NCBI GenBank assembly: GCA_922989275.2
Contig: OV277869.1
Coordinates: 43,260,189-43,324,188 of the forward strand
DNA length: 64,000 bases
Reading direction: 5' to 3'
Source: Gari tellinella
Lineage: Eukaryota; Mollusca; Bivalvia; Cardiida; Psammobiidae
The notes beneath the pieces are model-generated. The model was not told the origin of the DNA. It saw only the letters and a program-made list of their open reading frames with translations, and ran no database searches. This document shows positions 1-11,025 of this stretch, in pieces (within the stretch, counting starts at the first letter, position 1; every line of letters starts with the position of its first letter). Position numbers and translations under genes: made by a program.

Positions 1-35
1 GCGACATGCACATAGCGGGTAGAAAGGATCTTGTT

Positions 36-424
36 TACCGTGCTCCTTCTCTACAACAACACCCCATAGGAGGCAACGATTGTGAGTTTTGCTGAGATGG
101 AGTTGCTAAACGTAGGGAAAGTTAATACACTTAGAGTGTGAGCATTTCTTGGCTTTAATTTGAAAACAGATTGAACTCAGTTCAGACTCCGCTTAACGCG
201 ACGTCTGATCTGGATTCAAACTGCTTGTCACCCGTTTATTTTATTTCTTTGAAAATATCCAATACGTAACTTTGAGAAAAAAATCCGTGCAAACGACAAT
301 TTTAGGCAGACGATATTGCAGTAAAAGTGTTAGCCATAAATGTTTTGTTTTAAAAACAGTGGCAAGCATTACTGTAAAGAGTGAATCGTTGTTCGGAGGG
401 CCGTTGAAATGAGGGATCACTGTA
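36..424. mobile_element. TA-flanked MITE, family T4 (decayed hairpin)
   Basis: The left end reads TACCGTGCTCCTTCTCTACA and the right end reads GGGATCACTGTA. These are degenerate versions of the T4 termini seen cleanly at 47373-47744 (TACAGCGCTCCCTCTCTACA). The internal segments GTCTGATCTGGATTCAAAC and GCAGACGATATTGCA are shared with that copy. The central hairpin keeps one recognisable arm. No coding capacity. Superfamily assignment (pogo/Tc1-mariner-like, from TA flanks and CAGT ends) is an inference. Confidence 0.6.
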
Positions 425-586
425 GTCTGTAATAAGATTATGTTTTCTAACAAGATCATAATAGGTTTCCTCGTAAAAAGCGAATGTGTTTATTGTACAC
501 CATGCCATTCAGAGACACACTAATATACAGAAGAAAAAGAAATTCGTTGCAACATAGTGACACACATTTAAATTAGGTTAATATAT

Positions 587-975
587 ACCCTTTAATGTCG
601 TGACGTCATCAATTTTAAACAATTGTCGTCTGCTTTTATTTCTTAAATTTTAAAGTTTGCTATTTTGACTGAAAAAAATATTGAAATGAGTGTCAAATAG
701 TTTGGATGCTGATCAGACGTCGCTTAACGCGGCATCTGGTCAGCATCCAAACTGTTTGCAAAAAAATGTTGTTCTCGGGGTAAGGCAGTGAAGGGGTTAA
801 ACTCGTATTGAGGTTTAACTCCTCTACTTCAATGACGTCATATGCTTTGAACAATTAACGTTTGCTTTTAATTATCAAATTTAAATTTTAGATAAATTGA
901 CTAAAGCAATGTTGGGATGAGTATCGAACAGTTTGGAATCTGATCAGACGCCGCTTTACTCTTTACTCGGTGTCT
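587..975. repeat. Two abutting P2-family hairpin repeats
   Basis: First copy about 587-799, ending GGCAGTGAAGGGGTTAA, with a hairpin at 697-760 whose arms read GTTTGGATGCTGATCAGACG and its complement. The second, about 800-975, repeats TTCAATGACGTCATATGC and the GTTTGCTTTT region but holds only half of a hairpin. P2 copies share TTAA-CCC ends, a TGACGTCAT box and a GTCGTCTGC motif. Boundaries are approximate. Confidence 0.55.
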
Positions 976-1159
976 TCAACTAACCATTAAAGTACATGTA
1001 GGAGTAAAGATGTGAATTCATTAACGGCAAAGATGACGAGTATATACGTAAAGAACCATCTTCTCCTTGACATCAAAGCCATGCAAATACAGAAAAATAC
1101 TTTCATATCATGCAAAAAGGTGGAGACTTAGATCAGTTGCATTGTTGAAAACGGTTATA

Positions 1160-1317
1160 TTAACCCATATATGGCACACAGACAAACAGTTTGCGGATAG
1201 GAATTTCAATGTAAAACAAAATGAAAATGAATGGTTTTGACCAGGCATCACTTTGATAAAAAATGGACTAATCCAATATATAAACATGGAAGAATCCACT
1301 GTGCGTAAATGGGTTAA
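1160..1317 (+). mobile_element. TTAA-flanked MITE, family P1, hairpin deleted
   Basis: TTAACCCATAT at the left and AAATGGGTTAA at the right match family P1. The interior GATAGGAATTTCAATGTAAA is the standard P1 3' half. The central hairpin has collapsed to GACAAACAGTTTGCGG, which shows that the stem can be lost cleanly while both ends remain. Stretches 976-1159 and 1318-1705 on either side hold nothing I can recognise. Confidence 0.6.
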
Positions 1318-1705
1318 AATCAACACTGGTGTCAAAACGAGTGACACACAGTGCAGTTCATGAGCTGATGCCGTGTCTCTTACGTCGAAACTTCTCTCAG
1401 TTTACACTTTGGAAATTTCGAATACCGTTTAAGCCAAGGTGTTCAACCGTATATTCCTGCCGAATAAGTTCTATATTTTCAAGGTTCACTTTAATCAAAG
1501 TGTTTTTTCTTCAAACTTTTACAGGGCTATAGAGAAGGAGGGTATTTCAAAATCTAAAATATATATGCTTGGTCAAAACCCTCGAAGAGACGATTCTAAT
1601 GACTAGTCACACCATAGGGTTTAGTGCAGACAGGAAGAAGAAGATGTTGAAAGGCATTGAGTGTATCACTCTTATCTCGAGCCCTGACGTTATCTCCGTT
1701 TCTTC

Positions 1706-1957
1706 TTAACCCTTTACCCAATAGAAGCGCCTTTTAACGGATATGATTTATTCATCCGCTGAAGAAAATAGTTCCAATTCAATCAGTAATGAATATGTAT
1801 TATAGGGAATATTTTCTATATTATAGTACATGATAGCTTAAAGCAGGCTGAAAGTAAAGCAGAATGCGCCCTAAGGCGCATTCTGCTTTACTTTCAACCT
1901 GCTTTAAGTAGTCATCTATCTTAAGTACTATAAATAGGCTATCAGGTAAAGGGTTAA
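1706..1957 (+). mobile_element. TTAA-flanked MITE, family P3, with long hairpin
   Basis: TTAA at 1706-1709 and 1954-1957 flank CCCTTTACCC... and its complement GGTAAAGGG. The centre (about 1838-1910) is a near-perfect hairpin with arms AAAGCAGGCTGAAAGTAAAG, AGAATGCGCC and their complements. TTAA flanks plus CCCTTT ends resemble piggyBac-type termini (family knowledge; the assignment is an inference). A second full copy is at 18458-18709. Confidence 0.7.
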
Positions 1958-2394
1958 CCCCTTCAATGCCTTTCCAATGGTAAAATGTTTTTACTAAACA
2001 GTTAGGACAACCTTTTATATTAGAATACTCAGAAACTGTTATACGTATTATTATTAAAGAGAATATCAACTATGAAACTTACGAAATTTAAGGCACACAA
2101 TATGTTTGCGAACAAACACAAACATTATTATGGTAGTGAGTGTATTAAGACATATTATGACGTCATAATGGCAACGACAGAGTGAAAAAGCTCATCGATC
2201 AAAGTCAGAATGATTAAACACATGGAACATTGGGTAATATTTAGTCACCACATGCCGCCCCCAAAATCCGTAATCAAGCGCCACATTTGGCTCATTTTAA
2301 GAGAAAAAAACATTGTAAACGAAACAAGCACAGCGGTTGGAGGTAACTTATTATTACCATAAATCAGTTAAACCACTAGCTGTAAAATAGTGAT

Positions 2395-2625
2395 AAATGG
2401 TTGTGTTCATTTTGTAAATCATGCATTGAGGATGAATATCGCTTTGTTTTAATTTGTCCATTACACCATGTTAGAAAAAAATACCCAGTCGTTCTAAACA
2501 GTTTTACAGAATAAACAATCAACAACATTCCACGATATATATTTTTCATTTTCTTAAGGTCAGAAAGATGTGTTGCAAAAACTGTCTGACGAACTGCGTT
2601 CAATATTTTGTTGACATACAGTGAG
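2395..2625 (+). pseudogene. Non-LTR retrotransposon 3' fragment (C-terminal zinc-knuckle region)
   Basis: The plus strand translates to CSFC...CIEDEYRFVLICPLHH and then VRKKYP before a stop. This is the same CxxC...DE..F...CP.. pattern as the C-terminal end of the reverse transcriptase at 9046-11025 (CQFCNSLEDEFHFIIECPLY). Homologous frames continue past the stop with further stops. It is a decayed tail of a related element, with no RT domain. The flank 2626-3570 has no gene or repeat I can name. Confidence 0.65.
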
Positions 2626-3570
2626 TGTTATATAATGGCCTGAATTGGGTTCATTTTTTAGTTTTTTGTAAATAGATTTAAACAGTTATTTTATAAGTAC
2701 ATAAAGTTGTACTTGTAGAAGACAGTTACCATTGCAATAACAGAAGTAAACGTGCATGTTTTATATGTAAGTACATAATAATGTATTAACTGTTTGTCTA
2801 AGTATGTCACATCCATACTCATATTGCATGTTTTTTGGTGTATATAAGTGTCTAGGTCGGAGGCTTTGTCTCATTGAAATTTAAACTCATATGGTTTTTT
2901 ATAAAAGTGCTTGTTGGTCCAGTTGAAACAACTATTGCACTATAAAAAGGTTGGATTCGACCCAAAGATACCCGGCGTTTGATCAGAGTCTAAACTCTTT
3001 CACATTCGTATCGATGTTTCTTCAGTCCAAACTTCAAAGTTTTGAAGCATTCATAAAATTGCAGAGCATAAATTTTAGCAGATGATACTGCGAACTTATT
3101 ACAATGGGCGGTTAAATTTGAAGTTGGCGCCATCAATATGCCAAATGGATGAGGCAGGAAATCAGCAGACTTATTTCTCTGCCAAAGTTATGTAGACAAA
3201 GTACGGTTGTCGTATCATGCTTTACATCTGAATTTGATCTACGTTGCCAAATATTGCATGTAATATTAATAATAAAATCTGCTTGCGAATGTCAAACAGT
3301 GTAGACCCGGTGTCTGATCAGGATCCATGCAATCTGTTTGAAAAGTTGGCATGTAAGTCACAAATGACGGTGGACGGGTCACACGAACCTTTTAAATGCA
3401 ACAGTCGTGACTTGATAACTTAAACGGGCTTTAACTTATCGTATCCGTATTTATCTGCTGGAGTACTTATCACTGGAAGAACGTATTCGTGCTTTGAAAT
3501 GATGCCATATATTGGCTTTAATCATGGCTATAATAGTTCGTACTTTTAAAGTATTGTAAATATATGGTAT

Positions 3571-3788
3571 GCTTAACCCGTCTACTGCCTCATCTAGAGT
3601 ATAATGATTATTTGCAAACAGATTGAATCCTGGTCAGACGCCGTGTTACGCGGCGTCTGACCAGGATCCAAACTGTTTGACACCCACGACACTTATATTC
3701 TTAAGTCAAAATACCCGAACTTTAAATTTGAGAAATAACAGAAGACCACAATTGTTGAAAGGGATGTCTTCATGGCAGTGAACGGCTA
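3571..3788. mobile_element. P2-family hairpin MITE
   Basis: Left end TTAACCCGTCTACTGCC, right end ATGGCAGTGAACGGCTAA. The central hairpin (3619-3681) carries GGTCAGACGCCG and its complement around a TGTTACG loop, flanked by GCAAACAG and CTGTTTG. Typical P2 layout, slightly degenerate at the right terminus. Confidence 0.65.
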
Positions 3789-3832
3789 AAAAAAGAGAAT
3801 CCCTCCTAACTGAAAATTGTTTCCTTTGTACA

Positions 3833-4082
3833 TACAGTGGAGAAAACGTTAATCTTTCCCAATAAACGCGTTTACGCTAAAACTATTATTTCAATTGCAA
3901 ACAGTTTGGAGCCAGATCAGACGCCGGGTAACCCGGCGTCTGATCAGGCTCCAAACTGTTTGCCACCAAGATAAACAAGAATTATCAGAATTGTCCAAAA
4001 GTTGTTCTTTTCTACGTTTTAGTGTTTTGCGTTTGCGTACGTTTGCGTTTAAACGGGAAAGAATAACAGATTCTCCACTGTA
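3833..4082 (+). mobile_element. TA-flanked hairpin MITE, family T1, copy 1
   Basis: TACAGTGGAGAAAACGTTAA at the left and GAATAACAGATTCTCCACTG-TA at the right. Length 250 bp. Terminal inverted repeat of about 27 bp. Perfect central hairpin at about 3896-3963 with arms GCAAACAGTTTGGAGCC and CCGGGTAACCCGG at the apex. No open reading frame beyond the palindrome read-through. T1 has about nine further copies in the window in both orientations. Confidence 0.8.
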
Positions 4083-4336
4083 TACTGTTAATTTATCGTT
4101 TGCATAGGATTGGTCGTCTGTATATTTCGTTTAGATTGAGACTTTTACCTTTTGCATAAACATATGTCGTTTCTATTTCCAAACTGTCTTTATTCTGACT
4201 GATCAGACACCGAGTCACTCGGCGTAAGATCAGGATCTAGACTATTTAAAGAAGTCAGTGAATTCAACATTGGCATAGAAAGCGCTAAAATTATCAGCCT
4301 TGACATTTGAATTTAATTCAGCAATATGTGCTTCAA

Positions 4337-5460
4337 GAACAGTTAAATATCTCTATTACGACCACTAAAACGAAGGCTACTTGTATTTGATTGTTTAACA
4401 GGTGACAGCTTAAGGGGGTAGGTGCACCTTTGGAAAGTAATTACCAAATTCTTCAAACTTTGCATACAGACAGTAAAATTAGTTTCTATGACAAAACTGG
4501 TGAAAAAAGTGGGGGTACCGGACCTTTCTTTTTCACAATTTGAGATATTTCAAGGCTACCCCCCTAAAATTGAAGCTTCATAAAAACTCCTACTTCTTTG
4601 TACTACTATTTTTCAATCTTTATTTAAACAATCTATTTGTACAAAAAGTATCCTAATTTATATTACCATAGTAAGAATAAACCCTGAAAATAATGTTTTT
4701 TCAAGATCCAAAATAAAAATGTTTGATTTCACCGGAAAGGAGTAAAATTTACCCCACCCACTTTTTTATAATGGGAGAATAATGCACAGTGAAAATTGCC
4801 CTACAAATTGTAGCAAACTAATTACCAAATTTTTTATTTGTTGTTTTTAGCCTTGCAAACATAAAGTTTTAGTGAAATAGCAAATAAAAACACAGGGTCC
4901 CGGATCTTTTAAAAAAGATATAGATCATTTTATCTAAAAAAATCCATTTTTTCTCATTTTTTCACTTTTTGGTGTATTTTTACCAAAAATAATTTTTTTC
5001 AAAAAAATTTCATTTTATCTATTGAGTTATCTATAATTTATACTAAAACTGTACTACCATGAACATTTCATGCTTTTATTCTGAGAAATTGAAATGAAAT
5101 CGGATGTAACAAAATGCAACCTACCTATGAAAACAGTGTATGCTGTAAACTACGAATAGGACATAAAACTTAAAAAGTCCCTTCCGGAACGAAATTCCAT
5201 TTTTTTCCCCGGAAAATAATATTTTATTACTGTATGCATTCACCGAAAATGAGTTCTAAACATTTTTTTGAAAATGAGTTTGTAAAATTTTTCGGAAATT
5301 TCATAATGCTCAAAAAGACAGGCCGACATCCTTAAAGCAAGATGACAGTAAAACATAAAAGAAGATTTTTGATTTACTGTCAACTTGTTTTAAGCAATCA
5401 CCTGTCGCAATTACCTTATAATAAACATAATTTAATAGTCGTATTATAGAGGTTTTACCG
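4337..5460. mobile_element. T2-family MITE interrupted by a TTAA insertion
   Basis: The outer halves TCTATTACGACCACTAAAA (left) and GTCGTATTATAGAGGTTTTAC (right) are T2 termini, as in the intact copy 19283-19490. The central hairpin arm AAAGCAAGATGACAGTAAAA lies at about 5335. The left half stops at GGTGACAGCTTAA (4401-4413) and the family resumes at TTAAAGCAAGATGAC (5332 on), so 4414-5331 is foreign DNA inserted at a TTAA. Confidence 0.75.
4414..5331. mobile_element. 918-bp AT-rich element with TTAA target duplication
   Basis: Flanked by TTAA at 4410-4413 and 5332-5335. Removing it and one TTAA restores the T2 MITE continuously. The ends are weakly inverted (GGGGGTAGGTGC and the complement GGATGTCGGCCT). 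The inside is poly-A/T rich with no coding frame. The segment TTTACCCCACCCAC (about 4750) recurs inverted at about 50592. TTAA duplication is typical of piggyBac or Kolobok transposases, which must be supplied in trans. Confidence 0.7.
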
Positions 5461-5869
5461 ACATGCTTCTACTGCACTAAGCTATTATTATATATAATAG
5501 ATTTTAGCATTTACAATGTTCACAGTTTATGATTTCTTTGCTTAGATCTTGCTTTCATCTTTAACAGCCTCACTGTAAAAAAAACGTATTTAATTTAAAC
5601 TGAAATCCCTCAACATAACCAGTGGCTGACAGTTTGGATCAAGATCAGATATCGAAATGTTTTGGGTGTATTCTTATTCCAAAGAGTTTACTATACAAGT
5701 CAGTCAAGCGTAGAGTAACTCTGTATCTCATCTGGATCCAAACTGTTTGACACTCTGATGATATTTTCTGAACAAAATTGCAGATCAATCAACTGAGGGC
5801 ATTGTTGTTGACAACAAACGCATAGCAAATCTACTAGAAATAGGCAATGAAGTGATCAAAATAGAATTG

Positions 5870-6362
5870 AGTCGTGCCATGAGAAAACCTGCCTTATTGC
5901 ATTGCACACAGTGTAGGTCAAACACAGCAGCCGCGTCTAAGAGACGCGGCGGTTAGTTTTGATCTACACTGTACAGTGGAGAATCTGTTATTCTTTCCCG
6001 TTTAAACGCAAACGTACGCAAACGCAAAGCACTAAAACGTAGAAAAGAACAACTTTTGGACAATTCTGATATTTCATGTTTATCTTGGTGGCAAACAGTT
6101 TGGAGCCTGATCAGACGCCGGGTTACCCGGCGTCTGATCTGGCTCCAAACTGTTTGCACTGCAAATAATAGTTTTAGCGTAAACGCGTTTATTGGGAAAG
6201 AATCACAGATTCTCCACTGTATGACACTAAACATGCATCTGAAGCATGTTTTGTATCTGTAGAATATACAGTATTTGGCATTGCAGAACAAACTCAGATA
6301 CTGGGATGAAAACTATGCTTGTCTGTACAATGCAATGAGGCTGGTTTTGTCATGGCACGGCT
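5870..6362. mobile_element. Foldback/MITE with about 33-bp ends, host of a T1 insertion
   Basis: Left CGTGCCATGAGAAAACCTGC and right GCTGGTTTTGTCATGGCACG are inverted with a few mismatches and continue into TTATTGCATTG and CAATGCAATGA. Between them lie a GC stem CCGCGTCT-AA-GAGACGCGG (about 5932-5952) and the T1 copy 5972-6221. The family name is unknown to me. Stretch 5461-5869 holds only a decayed CAAACAG-type hairpin (about 5620-5755). Confidence 0.55.
5972..6221 (-). mobile_element. T1 MITE, copy 2 (reverse orientation)
   Basis: TACAGTGGAGAATCTGTTAT to CAGATTCTCCACTGTA, 250 bp. The hairpin at about 6091-6158 is perfect apart from the CTGATC/GATCTGG asymmetry at its base. It is nested inside the inverted-repeat element 5870-6362. 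Confidence 0.8.
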
Positions 6363-7213
6363 CATTAGTTTGCCTTGACATTCGAAATAAATGTAGCTCA
6401 TAATGTGATTTAAATCATATACCTACTCTATACCAAGATGTCATTATGATAGAATTTGGCATTAACTATTCTATGATTATCTTGCTGATTATCAAAGTTC
6501 GTTTCCAACGTGTCGTCTTCAAACTTTATTGTCATTTTCAGCAGACAAAACCTAATATATAATTCTCGAACAGCAAATGCCCTGATGAAGCAACCCATGT
6601 ATCGAGGTCTGATCGTTATACAAAATATCTATAATATAAATCAAGTATTGTTCAGTACGCTTTAAATAAAAAAAAAATTGCAAGCAGGGTGGACCCATTT
6701 GAGATATCGGGTACTCGGCTGCTCATTTGGCCCATAGTATTAAGCACCCTAGCTAAATGATCTGTGAAAAGACGTGTTTGTTTATATTCAATTCAATTAT
6801 TCTTTATCGCATAAAACATACATCGTATGCTTATAGCAAGCATGGTATAATAACATAACAGTGGTATATAAACATGTAAATAGAAATATATATTACCTTT
6901 TATACATTGTGAAGTCATGTTCTTAGAGAATAAATAAATCGTTGAAAGAACTAGATTAAAATACCAGCATAGTTATATAATAAAAGATTTCCACTACATG
7001 AATCAAATTGGGACAGCTCACTAAAGGTAAAAATATTATTGGCGACCAGTTTAAGCGGTCATAGATTTGTAACAAATATTGGAGTTGAAAAAGATGTTTT
7101 TCTTATAAAATTTAAACCAACACCAGGCAGTTTAAGATGCGCATTTGTAAACCGTTAGGATCCCAATGCAATGTTGCCGGAGTAACTCGGTGTTTCATCA
7201 AGATCCAGGCAGT

Positions 7214-7438
7214 TTAACCCATTTACGCCCAGTGGATTCTTCCATGATTATATATTATTGATTAGTCCATTTTTTTTTTATCATAGGGATGCCTGGTCAA
7301 AATTCATTTTGTTTTATATTGAAATTCCTATCAGCAAACAGTGTAGACTCTGATCAGACGCCGCATAATGCGGCGTCTGGTTAGAGTCTACACTGTTTGT
7401 CTATGTCATATATGTAGGACCATGGGCACAAATGGCTT
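7214..7438 (-). mobile_element. P1 MITE (reverse), hairpin intact
   Basis: TTAACCCATTTACGCCCAG at the left and TGGGCACAAATGG at the right. Hairpin at 7335-7400 with arms GCAAACAGTGTAGACTC and GATCAGACGCCGCAT. The right TTAA has mutated. Stretch 6363-7213 contains no recognisable gene or repeat. From 7490 to 7640 there is one decayed P2 hairpin. Confidence 0.7.
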
Positions 7439-7825
7439 TACATGCTGGAGATTATTTGTGAAAAAATTCCTTACCGCGAGTTAAATGGTTATTTCAAAAA
7501 CAGTTTGAATCCTGATCAGAAGCCGCGTTACACGGTATTACTTTGGTCAGTTTGCCTAAAATATTAGACGAATGAAAGGTGAATGCAATTGTTTAAAGTA
7601 AATGACGTCATGGCAATAAACAGATTAACGTATAAATCAACTTTGAGGATAGCTGTATATGACAAGCGTCTTGCGTGCCTTCAAATGGAAGACCAGCATG
7701 ATATCCATGTGGCAAAATTATACAATTTTACAAATCGTACTATATAATCAGCATAACTCAGCAAAGTGAAAACATTATTAGTGTCGTCCTTAAGTGGTGA
7801 TAATATGGTCTGTCATAGTACCACA

Positions 7826-7880
7826 GTATGTAAACTCCGGTGTATACCTTCCGGAAGCTGCGATCAGCGAGTCGAGATAT
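7826..7880 (+). repeat. 55-bp segment repeated in inverse orientation at 15543-15597
   Basis: The segment containing GTATACCTTCCGGAAGCTGC and GATCAGCGAGTCGA is nearly identical to the reverse complement of 15543-15597. The flanks are different. It includes the palindrome TTCCGGAA. No coding evidence. The rest of 7641-8539 shows nothing recognisable. Confidence 0.5.
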
Positions 7881-8539
7881 TTACCGATAGTTTATCTGAC
7901 AGATTGACTCCGACCACTTTGACAAGTAAGTTTGCCATAACAGAACACGCTAGCTTATATCAAATACACAATCTACGATGGTGATACAGTTTTAAAATAT
8001 TCCACATAGCTCTTCCTGCAATGATATGATAAATAAACGTTAACTCTTTGATTGATCATCGCTGCGTATCAAGAAAAAACGAACAGGTGCTTCATAAAGT
8101 ATCATAAATTCTGTCAATTGAAGCATTTCCGCACCACACATGATAGAAATGGCAAAATGAATGAAATACCTACCTGAAAAGTATAATATTCCATGGAAAA
8201 ATGTGAATTTTACACGAAAACTTCGTCACAAATAAATCTGACCTAATTTCATTTACTGTATGACCAGCTGCAATACGACTGTATAACTAGCTGCGATTTA
8301 TAATGGAAACACTGTATGATTAGCTGAGATCTCTGAATCCGTTACGAAACCAGTTCGTAGTGTTAAATTGTTATATATGTGAATTTATCAAACGATGGCA
8401 ACGAATATTCATGCAATATGCTCTTCATACATTACAAACCAGATTATGCTAACGATTGTCAAATGTTTAGACCGTGGTCAGACCAGGCACCGTTGTCATG
8501 ACAGGCTCTGTACATGGTTTTGATTTAAGTAGTAGAAAC

Positions 8540-8591
8540 GTTTATCACAACCTCACCACCCGATTGAGTAGGTGGTGGGGTTGTGATAAAC
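8540..8591. repeat. Short inverted repeat (21-bp arms, 10-bp loop)
   Basis: GTTTATCACAACCTCACCACC pairs with GGTGGTGGGGTTGTGATAAAC with a single G:T-type mismatch and the loop CGATTGAGTA. It lies just downstream, on the minus strand, of the retrotransposon fragment 8755-9045 and could belong to its 3' region or be an independent foldback. Confidence 0.5.
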
Positions 8592-8754
8592 TTGGCCTCT
8601 AGTGGTGACGGCTGGTGCTACACTTGAAGGACCCTAAGAGAGTGACTGATAATGATAACCCTAATTGACCTCTTCTCAGATGAGGACCTCTTAGGCCATC
8701 AGGTCATGCTTTTCATGTACTTGATTGACTCTGAGAGGGGCAGGGCCGCCATTT

Positions 8755-9045
8755 CTACGGATTTTTCCTTTGTTTTAACATTCTTTTCTGGAATAGTTCC
8801 AACTTGTCCAGTTGCCCTTTGCGTGGGAGGATGATTTCAAGACCATATAACAATATGGGTGTTACATATGTTCGAAATATGTGCAGGGCTGTCTCCAGGT
8901 CTATCCCACCAGAGGCGTGAAGCCCCGATGACATAAAACTGTAGACAGTCCTACGTGCTTTTTGGATATTCTGTTCCACATTCACCTCCGTGGTTGTTGC
9001 CAGGTTTGTTGCCCTCTTCAGTCCTAGGTGGGTTGAGACTTCCGA
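8755..9045 (-). pseudogene. Antisense non-LTR retrotransposon RT fragment (thumb region)
   Basis: Minus-strand translation gives THLGLKRATNLATTTEVNV, then NIQKARRTVYSFMSSGLHAS, then a YVTPILLYGLEIILPRKGQL stretch. This is the region that follows the YADD palm in LINE reverse transcriptases, where a 'KA(R/I)..Y.LM..GLH...GL' block and 'Y..P.L.YG.E' are conserved. No palm or finger residues remain and the frame ends within about 100 residues, so it is a relic. Its 5' edge meets the opposite-strand element at about 9046. Clade not assigned. Confidence 0.75.
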
Positions 9046-11025
9046 TTGTGTTACATCTTGTTTGATGAATTAGACTATGAAATCAGTTATGCTGAAATTG
9101 AGCAAGCTTGTAAAGAATTAAACAATAACAGATCTGCAGGGGCGGATTATTTGATAAATGAGTTTCTAAAATATGGCTACGGTCAGTTAGCAGATTATCT
9201 GTATCGAGCTTTTAACACATTACTTAATACAGGTTACTTTCCAAATATGTGGACAGAGGGTTACATAACTCCTCTGCATAAAAAGGGGGACATAAATCTC
9301 CCTGAAAATTACAGGGGAATAACTCTATTGAGTGTTTTTGGCAAACTGTTTACCAAAGTTATTAATAATAGGCTAAATAGATGGGCCGAAGAATACTTTG
9401 TTTACGTCGAAGCGCAAGCTGGTTTTAGAAGAGAAATGGGTACTGTAGACAACGTGTTTGTATTACATTCATTAATTAACCATTTTTTAAATGAAAATAG
9501 AAAACTATTTGCATGTTACGTTGATTTTACTAAAGCATTCGACTATCTCGTCAGAGAAAACATATTTTATAAGCTTGTACAGTATGGAGTACGGGGTAAG
9601 ATTTTAAACATAATTAGATCACTTTATACTAATATAAAATCAAGAGTGAAATATAATAACACACTGAGCGAACCCTTTGAATGTCATCTGGGAGTATTCC
9701 AGGGGGACTGTTTATCACCTCTAATTTTTGCTCTTTATGTTAATGATCTGGAAGATTATATGGTGCTTAATGGTTGTGAAGGTATTGATATTGGAATGCT
9801 TAAGTTATTTTTGTTGCTATATGCGGACGATATTGTTATTTTCGCTGAAACAGAGATAGGTCTACAGAACGGGTTACACACGCTATCTAACTACTGCGAT
9901 AAATGGAAACTACAAGTTAACGTTCAAAAAACAAAAATCATGATATTTAAGAAAGGTGGCGCTTTAGGACGAAATTTGAAATTTTATTACAAGGAAACTG
10001 AAGTTGAAATTGTCTCTAAATTTACTTATTTAGGTATTGTATTTACACCAGGAGGGTCATTTAGTTTAACTATTGACGCACTAAGCGGTCAATCACTTAA
10101 GGGTTTATTTAAATTGAAAGCAATGTTGCATAAATTTCCGACATTATCAATTAGTCATAGATTAGATATATTTGAAAAACTCATAGTACCTATTCTCAGC
10201 TATGGGTCTGAAGTATGGGGCTATTTAGAAGCCAAGAAACTAGAAACAATACATCTACAATACATGAAACAGTTACTCGGAGTACGACCACAGACTCAGA
10301 ATAATTTCATTTATGGCGAACTTGGTAGATATCCATTACAAACCTATATATTTATTAGCATTATTCGCTACTGGCTTAAGATTATTTCTTTAGACAGAAG
10401 AAAGTATGCTAGAATAGTTTACAACTTAATGATTCATGATCTACAAAACCACCCAAACAAAAAGAATTGGACTTTCTATGTCAAACAAATTTTGGAAAAT
10501 TGTGGATTTAATGAAGTTTGGCTTAATCAAGGTGTAGGTAACAGAAAATTATTTTTAAATATTTTTAAACAGCGTGTAAAAGACAATTTTACCCAGACAT
10601 GGCATGACGAGTTAAGCAATTCCACAAGGGCAACTACCTACATTCTTTTTGCTGATTTTAAATTTAGTAAATATCTAGATGTCATAATGACTGTTAAATA
10701 CAGATATGCATTAACTAGACTTAGAACATCTAGTCATAGATTAGAAATAGAAACAGGTCGCTGGACGAAACCTAATATCACACCAAGATCAGAACGTAAG
10801 TGTCAGTTCTGTAACAGTCTGGAAGACGAATTTCATTTCATTATAGAATGCCCTCTCTACCATGAACTTAGATCAAAATACTTAAAAAGATATTACTGGA
10901 ATAGACCAAATATCCCAAAATTTATAGAACTAATGAAATCTAATAACGTAAAAGAAGCACGAAACCTGTCGATATACATATATCATAGTATGAAAAAAAG
11001 AGATGAAATGTTTTTCTCCAGATAA
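9046..11025 (+). CDS. 5'-truncated LINE-type reverse transcriptase, frame intact
   Basis: An uninterrupted frame of 659 codons ends at a TAA (11023-11025). It has no credible ATG at its left edge (the frame opens at a TTG), so it is a partial gene, 5'-truncated as is usual for target-primed retrotransposons. Fingers/palm motifs in order: NNRSAGADYL near residue 28, LHKKGD..LPENYRGITLL near 79-95, QAGFRREMGTVDNVF near 124, the first catalytic aspartate in CYVDFTKAFDYL near 162, GVFQGDCLSP near 224 and the catalytic YADD in LLYADDIVIFAE near 264. The C-terminal end has a zinc-knuckle CQFCNSLEDEFHFIIECPLY near 585. It would reverse-transcribe element RNA at a nicked target. No endonuclease domain is present. 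The lack of stops suggests a young copy; it cannot move unaided. Clade not assigned. Confidence 0.85.
   Translation: MCYILFDELDYEISYAEIEQACKELNNNRSAGADYLINEFLKYGYGQLADYLYRAFNTLLNTGYFPNMWTEGYITPLHKKGDINLPENYRGITLLSVFGKLFTKVINNRLNRWAEEYFVYVEAQAGFRREMGTVDNVFVLHSLINHFLNENRKLFACYVDFTKAFDYLVRENIFYKLVQYGVRGKILNIIRSLYTNIKSRVKYNNTLSEPFECHLGVFQGDCLSPLIFALYVNDLEDYMVLNGCEGIDIGMLKLFLLLYADDIVIFAETEIGLQNGLHTLSNYCDKWKLQVNVQKTKIMIFKKGGALGRNLKFYYKETEVEIVSKFTYLGIVFTPGGSFSLTIDALSGQSLKGLFKLKAMLHKFPTLSISHRLDIFEKLIVPILSYGSEVWGYLEAKKLETIHLQYMKQLLGVRPQTQNNFIYGELGRYPLQTYIFISIIRYWLKIISLDRRKYARIVYNLMIHDLQNHPNKKNWTFYVKQILENCGFNEVWLNQGVGNRKLFLNIFKQRVKDNFTQTWHDELSNSTRATTYILFADFKFSKYLDVIMTVKYRYALTRLRTSSHRLEIETGRWTKPNITPRSERKCQFCNSLEDEFHFIIECPLYHELRSKYLKRYYWNRPNIPKFIELMKSNNVKEARNLSIYIYHSMKKRDEMFFSR

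Noticed and set aside
5953..6291. Frames containing VWSQIRRRVTRRLIRLQTV-type peptides at all T1 copies
   Set aside because: The peptide is a translation of the palindrome (GACGCCGGGTAACCCGGCGTC) present in each MITE; starts are not conserved and the MITE is too short to be a gene.
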